Assembly: GCA_029215795.1 (NCBI GenBank)
Contig: JARDYH010000002.1
Coordinates: 130,703,001-130,767,000, forward strand
Direction: 5' to 3'
Length of the DNA: 64,000 nt
Source of the DNA: Anniella stebbinsi
Lineage: Eukaryota; Chordata; Lepidosauria; Squamata; Anniellidae
The position numbers and the translations under genes were made by a program. Positions 43,606 to 55,683 of this stretch are shown here, one piece after another (position 1 is the stretch's first letter; each line of letters starts with the position of its first letter). The notes beneath the pieces are model-generated. The model was not told where the DNA came from and did not search any database. It saw only the letters and a program-made list of their open reading frames with translations.

Positions 43606-43924
43606 TAGGGAGACCAGATAAAATCCAGGTCAGGGCTCATGTAACTTTAACAGTTGTAGAGAAAAGGGAATTTCAGCCAATGTCTTTGGATGCAATTAGT
43701 TCCTGGTGAAATTCCCTCTTCATCACAACAGTTAAAGGTGCATGCACTATACTAGAGTGACCAAATACAAAAGAAGGCAGGGCCCCTGCAACTTTAACTG
43801 TTGTGATGAAAAGGGAATTTCACCAGGAACTAATTGCATACAAATGACACTGGCTGAAATTCCCTTTTCTCTACAACTGTTAAAGTTACATGAGCCCTGA
43901 CCTGGATTTTATCTGGTCACCCTA
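43606..43924. mobile_element. MITE-A, 319 bp, exact 8-bp duplication ATTTGAGG
   Basis: The duplication ATTTGAGG lies at 43598-43605 and 43925-43932. Ends are TAGGGAGACCAGATAAAATC and GATTTTATCTGGTCACCCTA. Arms meet at about 43750-43775. Confidence 0.92.
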
Positions 43925-44121
43925 ATTTGAGGCCACTCTAGAAAGAGCACTCACTGCATTTTGTTCAAACAACTTCCTCTCCTGGGTCGAGCTCATGGAA
44001 ACCAGTTCTATGAGCCTGCATCACAGTGCTAGTATGTCTCCAACCCACCCTCTCTTCTATCCCCAGAGCTCTTTTGCAGACCCTTTTTACATTGATTGTT
44101 GTTTAAGACCAAGCAATAAAC

Positions 44122-44441
44122 TAGGGTGACCATATGGAAAGGAGGACAGGGCTCCTGTCCCTTTAACTGCTGTATTGAAAAGGGAATTTCAGCAGGTGTC
44201 CTTTGTATGCATGCAGCACCTGGTGAAATTCCCTCTTCATCACAACAGTTAAAGCTGCAGGAGCCTTGCCCTCTTTTGTATCTGGCCACTCTAGTATGGT
44301 TCCTGCAGCTTTAACTGTTGTGATGAAGAGGGAATTTCACCAGGTGCTGCATGCATACAAATGACTCCTGCTGAAATTCCCTTTTCAATACAACTGTTAA
44401 AGATACAGGAGCCCTGTCCTCCTTTCCATAGGGTCACCCTA
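44122..44441. mobile_element. MITE-A full-length foldback
   Basis: Ends TAGGGTGACCATATGGAAAG and CTTTCCATAGGGTCACCCTA. Flanks share AATAAA but not a clean 8-bp repeat. Arms are nearly perfect, suggesting a young copy. Confidence 0.9.
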
Positions 44442-44513
44442 AATAAATGAACATTTTAAATAGTTAAACAGAGAACTGCATCATTTAATCCCAGCATGGG
44501 AAGAAGGCAGATC

Positions 44514-44612
44514 TTCAGATGTTTTGGACTTCAACTCCCAGAAACCCCTGCCAGCATGGCCAATGGTCAGGAACGCTGAGAGTGAAGTCAAAACCTCTGA
44601 AGATCTACTTCC
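44514..44612. mobile_element. MITE-B copy, diverged
   Basis: TTCAGATGTTTTGGACTTCA faces TGAAGTCAAAACCTCTGAAG. Confidence 0.6.
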
Positions 44613-44987
44613 CTTCTGTCCCTAGTTTAACCGATCAATTGATTTCATGAATTCATTTAAAAGATGCCCCCCAATTAACTGGACAATAGTTTTTTAAAAA
44701 AGTTAAATATTTATAATATAAGTACTTATAATTGCAGGTATCAAGTACATTTAGAAGATACAATCCCTCACCCTTTCTTCTATCACACAATTTAGAATGC
44801 CTCTTTTAAGATGGTGTTTCCTGTGACATGTATGTGCATCATCTAAAAGAAAAACACAATTCTCCCATTACAATTACTTTTATTCAAACACGACTGATGG
44901 GAATTTAACCAATTGCAACTTGCATGATTAATCAACTATTAATTGATTAATAATAAAGTTTTTTCTCTCAACTTACAGCCACAAAAT
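44613..44987. other. Unassigned AT-rich DNA
   Basis: ATTGATT words recur (AACCGATCAATTGATTTC and CAACTATTAATTGATTAAT). No family recognised. Confidence 0.3.
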
Positions 44988-44995
44988 AAACATAT

Positions 44996-46116
44996 TAGGG
45001 ATGTGCACTGGATCGGTTCCGATCCATGATCCGAATCCGATCCAGGGGGAAATCGGATAAATTATCCGATTTCCGATCTCCCCGCTGGATCGGCCGATCC
45101 AATCCGAACCGAAAAGGTTCCGATCCGGTTCGGATGGATCGGCGGATCGGCGGGCGCCCGCTGGCACCCGCCGCCACTTCCATTGGCGGGCGCCAGTGGG
45201 CGCCCGCCGATGGAAGTAGACAGCAGGGGGGGCTTCCCCAGCGGGGAAGGTAAGCAGGGGGTGGGGGAGGGGAGGAGAGGGCGCGCACGGCGCGCTTACC
45301 TTCCTGGAACGTCAGCTTCCATCCGGCGCCGGCTGCTACTGCTCCCGGGCTTCATGGCCTGCTCCCGGGTGGCGCGCCGGGTGATGACATCACCCGGCGC
45401 GCCACTCTAGAGCAGGCCGCAAAGCCCGCTGGCAGTAGCCACCGGCGCCGGACGGGAGCGGGCGTCCCGGAAAGGTAAGGAGGGGGCGCGCGGAGGGGAG
45501 GAGGGGGCGCACGGAGGGGAGGAGGGGGGCCCTTATCTTTCCGGGATGCCCGCTCCCGTCCGGCGCCGGCAGCTACTGCCAGTGGGCTTCGCGGCCTGCT
45601 CCGGGGTGGCGCGCCGGTGCACCACCCGGGAGCAGGCCGCGAAGCCTGGGAGCAGTAGCGGCCAGCGCCAGACGGGAGAAGACGTTCCAAGAAGGTAAGC
45701 AGGGGGAGGGGGGAGGGGGCTTACCCCCCCCCCGGGGCCGTCCGCTTCCATCCGCTGGCGCCCGCGGGCGCCAGCAGATGGAAGCGGACAGCCCCTGGGG
45801 AGGTAGGGAGTGCGGGGGAGGGGGCTTACCTGCCAGGGCCGTCCACAGCAGATGGCCCCGGGGGGAGGGAGGGAGTTAGGCCCCCCTCACCCACCCGCCG
45901 CCATTTTTTTCCCCATAGACTTGCATTGCATTTTTTTCCCCATGCAAGTCTATGGGGAAAAAAATGGCAGCTGATCCAAAAATTTCCGATTTTTGGATCG
46001 GGATCAAACTCGATCCGGTCCGGGGGGCCTCCGATTTTGTCCAAACTGATCCGTGACAAAATTGGAGGTCCCGATCTGGGTCCCGATCCGATCCAGGGGG
46101 TCCGTGCACACCCCTA
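44996..46116. mobile_element. GC-rich hAT-like element, 1,121 bp, exact 8-bp duplication AAACATAT
   Basis: Duplications lie at 44988-44995 and 46117-46124. Ends TAGGGATGTGCAC / GTGCACACCCCTA are the same as in 34198-35782. It has two internal palindromes (45295-45479 and 45532-45699) instead of four, and a palindrome at about 45896-45970 with ATTTTTTTCCCCATAGACTT. It is clearly the same family, with a different copy number of the internal palindrome. Confidence 0.92.
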
Positions 46117-46229
46117 AAACATATATGTGCAGCACTTAAAACAATGTTTGAAAGGTGAACAACCCACTGGATGTATGGGAAGAGGAGCAAGACTGAAGAC
46201 TAAATCATCAATTAGATTTCTGGTGTGTA

Positions 46230-46530
46230 ACTCTGGTCCCCTCTACAAGATTTCGCTTTGATGCCCGGTTGCCCGATTATGCGCATTTACAGATAAGCGC
46301 ATTTACTCCTAATACCTATTCACGAGAGGCGGTAAAGCGCATTACAGGCTGTATGAAACGTGCTTTAAAGTTGTTTACATGCGGAGAATCACATGTTTAC
46401 ATGGCCATAAGGCGCTTTAACTCCCGCGGTAAATTTTAAGTTGCTATTTAACGTGCATTCGATAATGCGCATAAGCGGAGATAAAAAGCGTCTCAACCCC
46501 CGATTTGCGCTCCGCTCTTGTAGAGGTAAA
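46230..46530. mobile_element. Foldback element with CCTCTACAAG ends
   Basis: CCCCTCTACAAGATTTCGC at the left faces GCTCTTGTAGAGG at the right. The interior is rich in GCGC words (AAGCGCATTACAGG, TAATGCGCATAAGCGG). Confidence 0.55.
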
Positions 46531-47391
46531 ATCTGTAATGCGCCTTGAAAGAGCTTTAAATTGCTCTTGCAGAGGCACCCTCTGTCATTTATGCTGCAAA
46601 GTCAGGAAGAAGTTGGCTCACTCCGCAGGAGAAAAATCCATTGCAGCTCACATTGTACTATTAAGAATATGAGAAGAGCCTTGCCAGATCAAACTGAGGG
46701 TCCATCACGCCCAGCATACTGTTGACACAGTAGCCAACTAACTGCCTGTGGAATGTATAAAACTATTACATTCTTATGCACTCCACAATGTACTTCAACA
46801 GTACAATCCTATGCATGCCTACTAAATAGGCCCCTTTGAGCTCCATAGATGTATTCCCCCAAGTAAATATGTATACAGTTGTAGCCTAAATTGGTCAAAT
46901 TGCTCCAGGAAAACTTATTAGAGGTTTTATTTTAGGGAAGGGGGTAAATTGGTCTGAATATTTTTTAATAGACACGTGACATTGTTGGCCAGCTGATGGG
47001 GTACAGCACCCCAATAGGGACCACCTATGACACCTACCAGCGGGTCCTCTTTGGAAAGAAACAAATCCCCCAGCAGCTCCACAGGACAGCCATTTTCCCC
47101 ACCATCCCTGCAATTTCCCAGAAGTCAATTCAATTTTTGAGGCAAGGGGGCAGGCAAATGGCTACCACCACAAAAAAGAAGAAAGAAAAAAAACACCAAT
47201 TATTTATTCATTTGTCTGGATCAAGTCTTTAAGGTGCAAAAGGATGTTGTGGATAGTAGAAGACCCTCCATGTGCAATGCTCCTTGAACCATGGATGCAC
47301 CATGGAGCTGAGAAGAGCTACTCCAGAAGACCAACCACGTCTTAGGTGGAAGAAGGGGGACTGGATCAAATTCCCTCATTCCCTCTGACTA
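46531..47391. other. Mostly unassigned, with a CR1 scrap
   Basis: GAGAAGAGCCTTGCCAGATC at 46671 and following is a CR1 fragment of about 90 bp. TACAATCCTATGCATGCCTA near 46803 is a recurrent squamate repeat phrase. The rest is unrecognised. Confidence 0.4.
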
Positions 47392-47762
47392 GAGCTGGGT
47401 GGATCCATCCATTTCAGTTTCTTGTTTTTCCAATCTTAAGTATGGTTCATTTTGAACTTTGAGATTTTTTTTAAAAGTTTGCATGAAAATTCATAAGTAT
47501 TTCTATGCATATTTCTCCTAATATACGCATGCACCTTTGCCTAACACACAGTTTTTGCAAACTGTTTCCCTAATGGAATGCATTCTTTAAGATTATTTCC
47601 CCTAATATATACATTTTTGTCTGCAATTTGTAACAGGGAAAACTCCTTTGCGAAATTTGGAGAAGTGCGAATTTTGAAGGATAACCAAGTTCTGGTTCGT
47701 ATGGTGGTTCAAAAGTGCAAAATTAGAATGCGAATTGAATGAGTTTCTCCACCATCCCTACC
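47392..47762. mobile_element. AT-rich element related to 20727-21165
   Basis: AGCTGGGTGGATCCATCC opens and TTTCTCCACCATCCCTA closes. AT-rich interior with GCGAAATTTGGAGAAGTGCG. Confidence 0.45.
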
Positions 47763-47869
47763 TTTGACTGCTCATCTGCACTGGCTGATCATAGATGCCT
47801 GTCGTGTTGATCATCTGTTTCATATATCCACATGAGCATGAATGGGTACATATCCTACTACAGCATGAG

Positions 47870-48440
47870 AACATAAGAAGAGCTATACTGGATCAGACCA
47901 AGGGTCCACATAGCTGTCCATCACAACCCTAAAATCCTCTTGGTTGGTCACTGCTAGCTCAGATCCCATCAGGTTAAACTTGAAGTTGGGATCTTTTGTG
48001 GCGAAGTGCATCACCTTACACTTGCTTACATTGAACCACATTTGTTCTTGGGATGCCCATTCTCCCAGTTTGGAGAGATTCTTTTGGAGCTCCTCAGATC
48101 CCTTTTTGTTTTAACCACCCTAAATAATTTAGTGTCATTGGCAAACTTGGCCACTTCACTGCTCACTCCTGATTCCAGATCATTTATGAACAAGTTGAAA
48201 AGCATTGGTCCCAATACAGATCCTTGTGGGACTCCACTATTTACTTCCTTCCCTTGGGAGAATGTACCATTTATTCCTGCTCTCTGCTTTCTGTTCTATA
48301 ACCAGTTACCAATCCATAAAAGGACCTCTCCTTTTATTCCATGACTGCTGGGTTTGCTCAGGAGTCTTGGGTGAGGGACTTTGTCAAAAGCCTTTTGGAA
48401 GTCCAAGCAGGATATGATGTATCTGTGAACTGAAGCTACA
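47870..48440 (-). mobile_element. CR1 LINE reverse-transcriptase fragment
   Basis: On the minus strand at 48026-48214 the frame reads GPMLFNLFINDLESGV followed by KFANDTKLFR. The catalytic FADD motif is changed to FAND, so this copy is dead. Flanking text (ATAACCAGTTACCAATCCAT) is CR1 ORF2 DNA. Confidence 0.85.
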
Positions 48441-49044
48441 GTCAATAAATAAATACCAAAAAAAAGTTAAAACAGAGATCTAGCAATGGTTTTCTTGAAG
48501 GACAAAACTGCCACCCTAGGAGACCAACACAAGTAAGGAAACAGAGCATGGATGGAGGTGGAGGTCCGGATTTGGATTTCCCACTCTGCCAGTTCTTAAC
48601 CCTTGACCTAAGGCTCTAAGAGGAACGTAAGTACTGTGAAAAGAGGCCAATTTTGCTGGCCCTCTTAGCATGCCCTTGTTCACACATGCGTGCGTGCACA
48701 CACACACACACTCCAGCTAAAAGGATGCAGTGGGCTTTTGATGTCACGCGAACTGGTTTGCTTGACTGATGTGTTTGCCTAAAGGAGACGGAACAATAAA
48801 GCGTTCCTTATGCTTGGTATAATGTCCTGAACAAGTTTCTACTTTGGTTTTCATCATCGAATAAATATTGAAACTTTTTTTCCCCTTCCCCTTTGTCATA
48901 AATGGGTGTGCAGTTCTGAAAGCTGAGAGATGTATGAGGATGCAAGGATAAGAGCTACTTGTCTGAAGATCTTAAGAGTGAGAAGTTTACTGAGTTTTTT
49001 TTCAAAAAATAAATCTGAATGCGTCACCTTTATTATTTATATCT
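48441..49044. other. Unassigned intergenic DNA
   Basis: A short CA tract lies at 48698-48711. No gene recognised. Confidence 0.3.
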
Positions 49045-49260
49045 GTTGTAGCACAGTGGTTAGAGTGTCCGACTAGGGGTTCCCAACTTAGGGCAAACTA
49101 GACACGATGCAGTAGTCAACCTGGGCTGCATCCCCGGAGTGGTGAGTTATGGAGAGAGAGATAGGAAACTGCCTTATGCCAGGTTAGACTATTGGAACCA
49201 GAGATCAGTGGTAGAACAAACACTTTGCATGCAGAAGGTCCCAGGTACAATCCCTAGCAG
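49045..49260 (+). mobile_element. tRNA-like SINE pieces
   Basis: GTAGCACAGTGGTTAGAGTG is a box-A-like head. GCATGCAGAAGGTCCCAGGT followed by ACAATCCCTAGC is the unit also seen at 9430-9606. Degraded and probably composite. Confidence 0.5.
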
Positions 49261-49261
49261 T

Positions 49262-49386
49262 TTTCCCAGTCTGGTGACTGCTAGATGTTTTGGACTTCAG
49301 TGTCCATCAGCCCCAGCCAGCATGGCCAGTGCTCAAGGATGCTGGGAGTTGTAGTCCAAAACATCTGGAGGGCACCAAGTTGGGGG
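49262..49386. mobile_element. MITE-B foldback, well preserved
   Basis: GATGTTTTGGACTTCAGTGT faces GTAGTCCAAAACATCTGGAG. The minus strand gives GGACTACAACTCCCAGCATC at 49338-49357, ZNF143-like. Confidence 0.8.
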
Positions 49387-50228
49387 AGAGTGGATTATCA
49401 TCTCCAGATTACACAAGTCGTGAAAGATTTCTGCCTAAAATGGCAGAGATCAACCTTTAATGGTCAAGAGATCTCGATACTTAATAACAAAAATCATCTG
49501 TAATGTTGATCACTTCTTTACTTACTCCCATTTACACCCCATTTTATGTCATTTCGGACAACCACTGGCAATCGAGAGGTTCTAGGTGGGGTTCCCAAGA
49601 GCACAGAGGATAATAATTTCCTTCTGTATATCTTCAGGAGTGTCCGCAGCATTTCCCTCTCTCTGAATCATTATTGAGGTAGGTGCCCTTGCAAACTTGA
49701 ATAGTGCCCTAGTTCATTTCAATCATTGGTCCAATACTGGCTAGTGAGGGGCAAACTTGGCCCAAGTGAATTTCTTCTTTCCTCAGAAAGTAACGAATTC
49801 ATCCATGTGAGCTCAGGTCAGAAGTTCTCCTTTAATACAAAATCTCGTTATGCGCATTTGAGCTTTTGTGCATGCGCAGTATCAAGGTGTGTCTTGGGAG
49901 CTGTAGTTCAGGATCACACTACATACCCTGCCCCCGGTTGGCTCTTTTCACATGGCCTGCCTGTGTAATGTGATGCTTACTTGCTGATGGCTGGTATATG
50001 GAAGAGAGAGAAAAACAGGCCCATAGAGTCTTCCTCTTCATGCTGCAGAGACGCACCAGCAGCAACGAGGGAAGCTGCAGGGGATGCAATGGATCATTCA
50101 AAGTGAAACCAACCAACTCAGTGTACGCACGCACAAAACCCCAACCAATTCAGTGCATGCACACAAAAATGCAGACTAGGCATGCTCTGAAGTATACAAT
50201 CCATTCCAAACTAACTACCGAATTCATA
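49387..50228. other. Unassigned intergenic DNA
   Basis: No family or gene recognised. The longest open frame (49998-50423) runs into the following MITE-C and is not believed. Confidence 0.3.
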
Positions 50229-50390
50229 GCAGAGACTGGAGGCTCCGATGTCAGTGGGGCGGTGAATCAACTCCAAACCAGTCAAAACTCTAAAGAAGCT
50301 GTCCAAGGAACCTTTAGACTACTGGCTGAAACCCAGAGCGGATTCACCACTCCACTGACATCAGATCCACCAACCTTCACTGCCAATTCT
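50229..50390. mobile_element. MITE-C copy
   Basis: GAGGCTCCGATGTCAGTGGG faces CCACTCCACTGACATCAGAT. Confidence 0.65.
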
Positions 50391-51279
50391 CAATGCATCA
50401 ATCCAGACTTGCTGCAAAAGTGAACATTATAAACAGATGAGTTTTCACCAACAAGCCAACTAGTCATCAAATTCGGGGGCATCACCAGGCTGTCAGGGAG
50501 TCTCCCATCCAAGCACCGACCATTCTGAGATCAGTTCTTTGAGCCCACCGTCCTGGCCCATTTGTGTCCTGCTCACTTTTTCCTAGAAAACAAATGATCC
50601 AGATAGTTAGCACACACACACACACATGCAATCTCTCACTGCACGTAAGTACCCCAGCACATTGTGCAACTGGCTGGCATGGCCATTAACTGTTCACTCC
50701 GCCCCTGCAGCCCTACTCAAGGGTGTCCAGAGAAGCATTAACAGATCTTGCGATGAAGCATACTGAAGTAGTGCATGTCAAAGGCATCGTTCAATTAGCT
50801 GGGTAAATCTCAGCAATCACAGTTCCAGGAAATGTAAGGCATAGCACTCTCTCCGTGGTGTTGTGTCGAAAGACGTCCATCATCAAAGCATTCTTTGCTT
50901 GGGACCAGAAATACTAAGGCAAGGCCTGGCCCAGCAAAATGAGGCCGAGATATATGGTGTCAGGTATGGTGGGCTGTCATTAATGTGTGCACGTCTTTCC
51001 AAGACATCACACAACATCACACCTTTGGAAAAGGCGGAGATCAAAAGGTCCCCAGCCATGTCCCCTTGGAACAGAGGGGGTCTCAACTCAGCTGAGAAGC
51101 TACCTGTGTGGGCCTTCACCAGAGTGTCAGCAGCACCTCTCTCTCCAAGAAATCTACATAGGTGAACCTGGGCAGGATCTACACTACAGCTTTGTAACTG
51201 TTCGAAGCAGATCCCTTCATTGGTTGATTTTGTTAGGAATTTTTTTTATTTTTTCTCTCAAACCATTCCTCCTCCCCAT

Positions 51280-51323
<44 letters not shown>

Positions 51324-51849
51324 CTGATTCTCCGTTAATCCACCCCAACACAATTATGGAGGGAGTTTATATCCTTTAATTCCAATAGGCTATAATGAAG
51401 TGGTTATCCGAAAACAGAACGGAGGTGGCCACACCACGTCCATCACAACATCCATCAAGGACAAGAACCAATGAACTGGAGGAGGAAGGAGAAGGGACGG
51501 GGTGGGGTGGAGTGGGAGAGTGAATAATCCAAGAGATGAAATAGTGTAACAACGCATGCACGTGAAACTGACCACTGTTTGCTGCACTAATGAAACAGGT
51601 CAAAATCGCGGGTGCATATCAGGAAAAACACATAGGTGTGATGGAGCTCAGATAAGACTTTGCTTAGAGGACATGGACAGGGGAGGAGAGGCCTAAGGCC
51701 CCCAGCCGAATCCAGCGCACAATGCTGCCATTTGGCCAGTGGGGAGGGGGAAGAGGAGAGGTCCACAACAGCCTGGGAAAGGCTCCCAAGTGCCCTTGGC
51801 AGTGGTGTATGAAGCCCGAGTGGCTCCTGTTATTTCAATGAGTAAGCCA
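50391..51849. other. Unassigned, with a CA microsatellite
   Basis: A CA tract lies at 51282-51321. A MITE-E-like scrap (GGCAGGATCTACACTACAGC) is at 51171. No gene recognised. Confidence 0.35.
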
Positions 51850-51990
51850 GGGATGGGGAATGCATGGCACTCCAAAGCATGGTTGAACTGCAGCTTCCAT
51901 CAGTCTTAGCCAGCAGAGGAAATGGTGAGGGATCATGGGTGCTGCAGTCCAACCATACCTGGCAGGCCACACATTCCCCCCACCCCTGGC
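51850..51990. mobile_element. MITE-B related foldback
   Basis: GGGGAATGCATGGCACTCC faces GGCAGGCCACACATTCCCC, with AACTGCAGCTTCCATCAG and GTGCTGCAGTCCAACCAT inside. Confidence 0.6.
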
Positions 51991-52619
51991 TTACCCATTG
52001 GGCCTGTTCAGAGCATATGCTAAGCCATGGTTATGCCGCAAACATTAGGTTTTCATGCTGCACCAGGGCAGGGGACAAGCCAGCGTGCACCATCTCAGGG
52101 GTGGGGCTGATCAGTGCAGTGCCTCACCTCGGAAGAGCATTTAATGAACCATTGATCCAATCCAGTAAGAAAAATGGCTGCATTCCACTCTCACACAGCT
52201 TCTCTTTTGAAGTACAATTCAGTTAGGAAAAGATAATGCTATTGCATCTGTACATGGCCGGGAGAGTTAACGTGATGTGCTCATTTATATTTTCTTTGTT
52301 ACAATTTACCCATAATCTTTATACATACAAATCTGTATCAACAGGAGATTTGCGCATGCAGCATCCCCAGTGTGTACTCTTGGAATCACTATAAACACAC
52401 TGCAAGGAGGTCAGCCAAATTCAAAAGCCTACTTAAGAATTAAGACAGAAATTGGCTAGCAAAAGTAACATCCCCTTAAAGCACTTCAAGCAATTGCTCA
52501 TATAATCTACTGTAATCTTTTTTCTTCTCTTCTCTTTTCTTTACAGTCAGTAAAATCACATAAAACGTGGCAGCGTATAGCCAGCGCTCAGGTTGCAGGG
52601 AAGGCCAATTTGTAGGATT
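51991..52619. other. Unassigned, with a scrap of element F
   Basis: GCCTGTTCAGAGCATATGCT and AAGCCATGGTTATG at about 52000-52040 match the left end of element F. Otherwise unrecognised. Confidence 0.3.
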
Positions 52620-52990
52620 GCAGGCTAAATAAGATGTATAAAAATAAATACTGGAGATACTCCAATCATACAAGTTTTCTTCCACATTTTGTGGGACTGC
52701 ACAAATACCAGATTTTAGGAAAAGGCTCTTATGTGCAAGTCAAAAGTAATTATTCAAACCCTGATCTGCTGATCCACTCAGGTCTATAAAAATGACCCTT
52801 TGTTCCGTAAGGAACTTCTTTTAATAAAAGTGAGTAAATTTTGGCATTTATTTACAGTAAACAAAATACTAGTTGCTAGTAAGTGCAATGATCCTAAAAT
52901 TCCCCCTCTAAATCTGCATAGTTGAGAAAGAACCGGAATGTAGCTAAAACGTTGTCAACGGAATATATAAGGGTAAGAGAAAGAATACAA
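52620..52990 (+). mobile_element. Probable L1-type LINE ORF2 end
   Basis: Broken frames contain words like HFVGLHKYQI, FWHLFTVNKILVASK and NDPKIPPLNL, which suit the C-terminal end of an L1-like ORF2. Several stops and shifts are present. The clade is a judgement from pattern only. Confidence 0.4.
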
Positions 52991-53139
52991 AACACACTAA
53001 TTAGAAAACTAAAGAGGATGCAAGTGTAAAGTTATGTTAAAACTTTTAATGCATTGTAAATATTTCTCCCCACCCACCCCACCAATATCCCCATGTTCAT
53101 GTCTGTATTTATGGATTTTGGAAATGAGTGACTACAACA

Positions 53140-53290
53140 AGCATATTCCTTCCAGAAGGGTAGCCATACTAATCTATGGAAGGGATTTTAAAATAAACAA
53201 ACACCACAAGCCTTGTCATGTATTGAAGCCTTCGTTTTCATAAACCAGAGTCCACTTCACCAGATGCCTGAAGTGGTCAGCTAAGTGGAT
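53140..53290. repeat. Recurrent reptile repeat fragment
   Basis: GAAGGGTAGCCATACTAATC and AGTCCACTTCACCAGATGCC resemble the tail family at 13515-13615. Another scrap is at 54165-54235 (TGACCCACAAAAGTTTATGT). Confidence 0.4.
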
Positions 53291-53369
53291 AGGGTAATAC
53301 GCGTATGCATCTATACAAGAATGTGGTAGTGTAAGGCTTATTATTCAAGAACTACTGCTCATAGCTTCA

Positions 53370-53393
53370 GCTATTGGGCGGTATATAAATGTA

Positions 53394-53444
<51 letters not shown>
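53370..53444. repeat. SINE/LINE tail with ATA microsatellite
   Basis: GGGCGGTATATAAATGTAAAT followed by about sixteen ATA units. Confidence 0.85.
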
Positions 53445-53447
<3 letters not shown>

Positions 53448-53870
53448 CTGAAGCTTGAGCAGCGTGGATATGCAGAAAATTTTGAACGTTTGAAAAAGTT
53501 CAATGCTCAAGCTTTTATAACAATTAATTTTCTCCGCACCAAATAGACAGGGTGGCCTCTCCAACAGCGGGATGATAGGCGTCCCTGCTCGGCCAATCAG
53601 TGTGGTGCGAAGGCGGGGCCTGGGTGTAGCTGCATGGTTAGGCTGCCCTGTCTATTTGGTGCAGAGGAAATCAATTGCCAGCAATTAAGGGGACAGAGGC
53701 GGCCAATCGGGGCGAAGCTGCACCACATGCAAATTCCGGAGGGGGGATTCACTATACATGAGCCACATTATTCAGAAGCCCCTCTGCAGTGAGGGGACCG
53801 AGGAGCAAAACAGCAGGAAAGGAATGGGACTACTACTGCCCATGGCAACATGGACTTTAGACTGTATTCC
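53437..53870 (-). repeat. Unnamed repeat Y, copy 2 (inverted)
   Basis: Reverse-complement order matches 42090-42545: CCCATGGCAACATGG, ATGCAAATT, CCAATC and CTGAAGCTTGAG. Inside, CGCACCAAATAGACAGGG (about 53536) and CCCTGTCTATTTGGTGC (about 53646) form an inverted pair not complete in copy 1. Confidence 0.7.
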
Positions 53871-54925
53871 AAGAAGAGCGAAGAAAAAGATTGATTGATT
53901 GATTGCAGTGATTTTTTTCATGCTATACCTATGGGGGGGGGGGGTGCATGTATGTATAAGCATAAGGGGGACCTGTGTAAGGTGCTTTTTGATGGGCCGC
54001 CTCCTCCGTCGGTGGGCCCTAGCAGGATAATTTAGCAGCAGTGGTGTCCACAGCATTTGGAGCAACATCAGGCGGTTGAGTTTACCTGCCATTTTAATTT
54101 CCTACAATACTCCAGGGTACACACACACACACACACTTGACTGTCTGCTTCATGCACCTAATAAAGTGAGTTCTGACCCACAAAAGTTTATGTCAGAAGA
54201 AATCTTTTAAGACCCTACTGGACTCTTTTTATTCTGCCCAAGTTGTGTGTGTTATTTCTTATAACAACACTGCCCCCCTAGTTAAATGTGTTGCCTTTTA
54301 AGGAGGCAAAGGTCAAACCTGCAAAATACAGACGGGTTTTATTTATTTTTAAAGTGTATTTATCGGGTTTTGTTAAAGATACATGTCAACAAGAGTTAGC
54401 ATTGGCTTTGTATTTGGATTAAGGCAAAGTCCTTGGCTTCAGAGTATATAGAACTATGGAAGCAATAATAAAAGAATGATTGTACCCTGCCACCTTTTGG
54501 CAGAATGCAGGAAGAAACATTCGAGACCAACATCTCACTGTGTGCGTGTTTTAATGTTGGGAAAGAGCTATGCACCACCTTGCAGCTGCCTGTTCCACAG
54601 CCCCCTATAAGCAGAAATCCTGCCTTCAGACTCCAGATGTCCATGTTTGCACCAACGTCACCCACACACTTTCAAATCTACTTCACAGGTCTTAGGGGCT
54701 GGGAACTTGCTTCCGAAAAGTAACAAAAGCTGAATTTTGTACCCAATGCCAAATTCTGTGCGTCATTAGTTTCACACCATAGTTTCTTTGTTCCATCCTT
54801 ATCAAAGGCGAAGCAGGTGTCAACCACACAGGGCCTTTGTGGTTGTGACTCCCCATCTAAAGAAGACTCTACCGAGGGAGGTTCACCTGGTGCCAACGTA
54901 GCTTCCTCTGGGGTTCTGGTTAAAA

Positions 54926-54965
<40 letters not shown>

Positions 54966-55295
54966 GCTTTCAAAGTATTTTAGGCATTTTAAAATATCCC
55001 ACCTCAACCCCAACATTAGATGCCTTTTGGCCTTTTCAAAGATACAGGCCTACAGGGCCGGCCCAAGACATTTTGCTGCTTGAGGCAAAGGACAAGATGG
55101 CGACTCCTCCCCATACAGTCTGTGATAAAATGGAGAATGAACCGTTTACTCCCTTGAGCTCTTTGGAGGAAGAGTGGGATAAAATGTAATAAAATAGATG
55201 ATGAAATACTAGACTCTACCTCACAGTCAACTTAGATGTATCTTCGCAGCCATCATTTAATAGCAGCAACAACAACAAGTGAACACCCTCAGGAA
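53871..55295. other. Unassigned, with simple repeats
   Basis: ATTG units at 53891-53906, a G run at about 53933-53943, a CA tract at 54120-54137 and a CT tract at 54931-54963. CCCAAGACATTTTGCTGC at 55063 is a dispersed-repeat scrap. No gene recognised. Confidence 0.35.
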
Positions 55296-55317
55296 TCTGG
55301 CAAACAAATCAAATACT

Positions 55318-55323
55318 TTTATT
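55318..55323 (-). terminator. Candidate distal polyadenylation signal
   Basis: AATAAA on the minus strand is followed within about 30 bp by the GT-rich stretch GTGTTCACTTGTTGTTGTTG, a suitable downstream element. Which transcript uses it, if any, is unknown. Confidence 0.3.
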
Positions 55324-55683
55324 TCTTGAGCTCCAGTGTTTTAACTGTAGCAGCATTTCTGAAACACAATTCTCTGCCCTGTTAAATATACATATATTTA
55401 TTTTTATTTATGTACAGATATTCTTTTTAAAAGTCAACACAGGTAAATTCATAAAAATGCAATCTTAGAACAGCATATATACTTAAAAATTCACTATCTT
55501 TTTTTTAAAAAAAATGTGCGTTTGTAGCATACAAAGCAGCCACGTGTGCTTCCACATATACAACATTTTGTTTTTATTTAACTTCTAAAGACCTTTCAAC
55601 ACAACATTTTAGCTGCTAGATATTTTCATTTTTCAGTGGAGAATTCTAGGCCAATACGCAATGCAACTGAACATGGCTTTACA

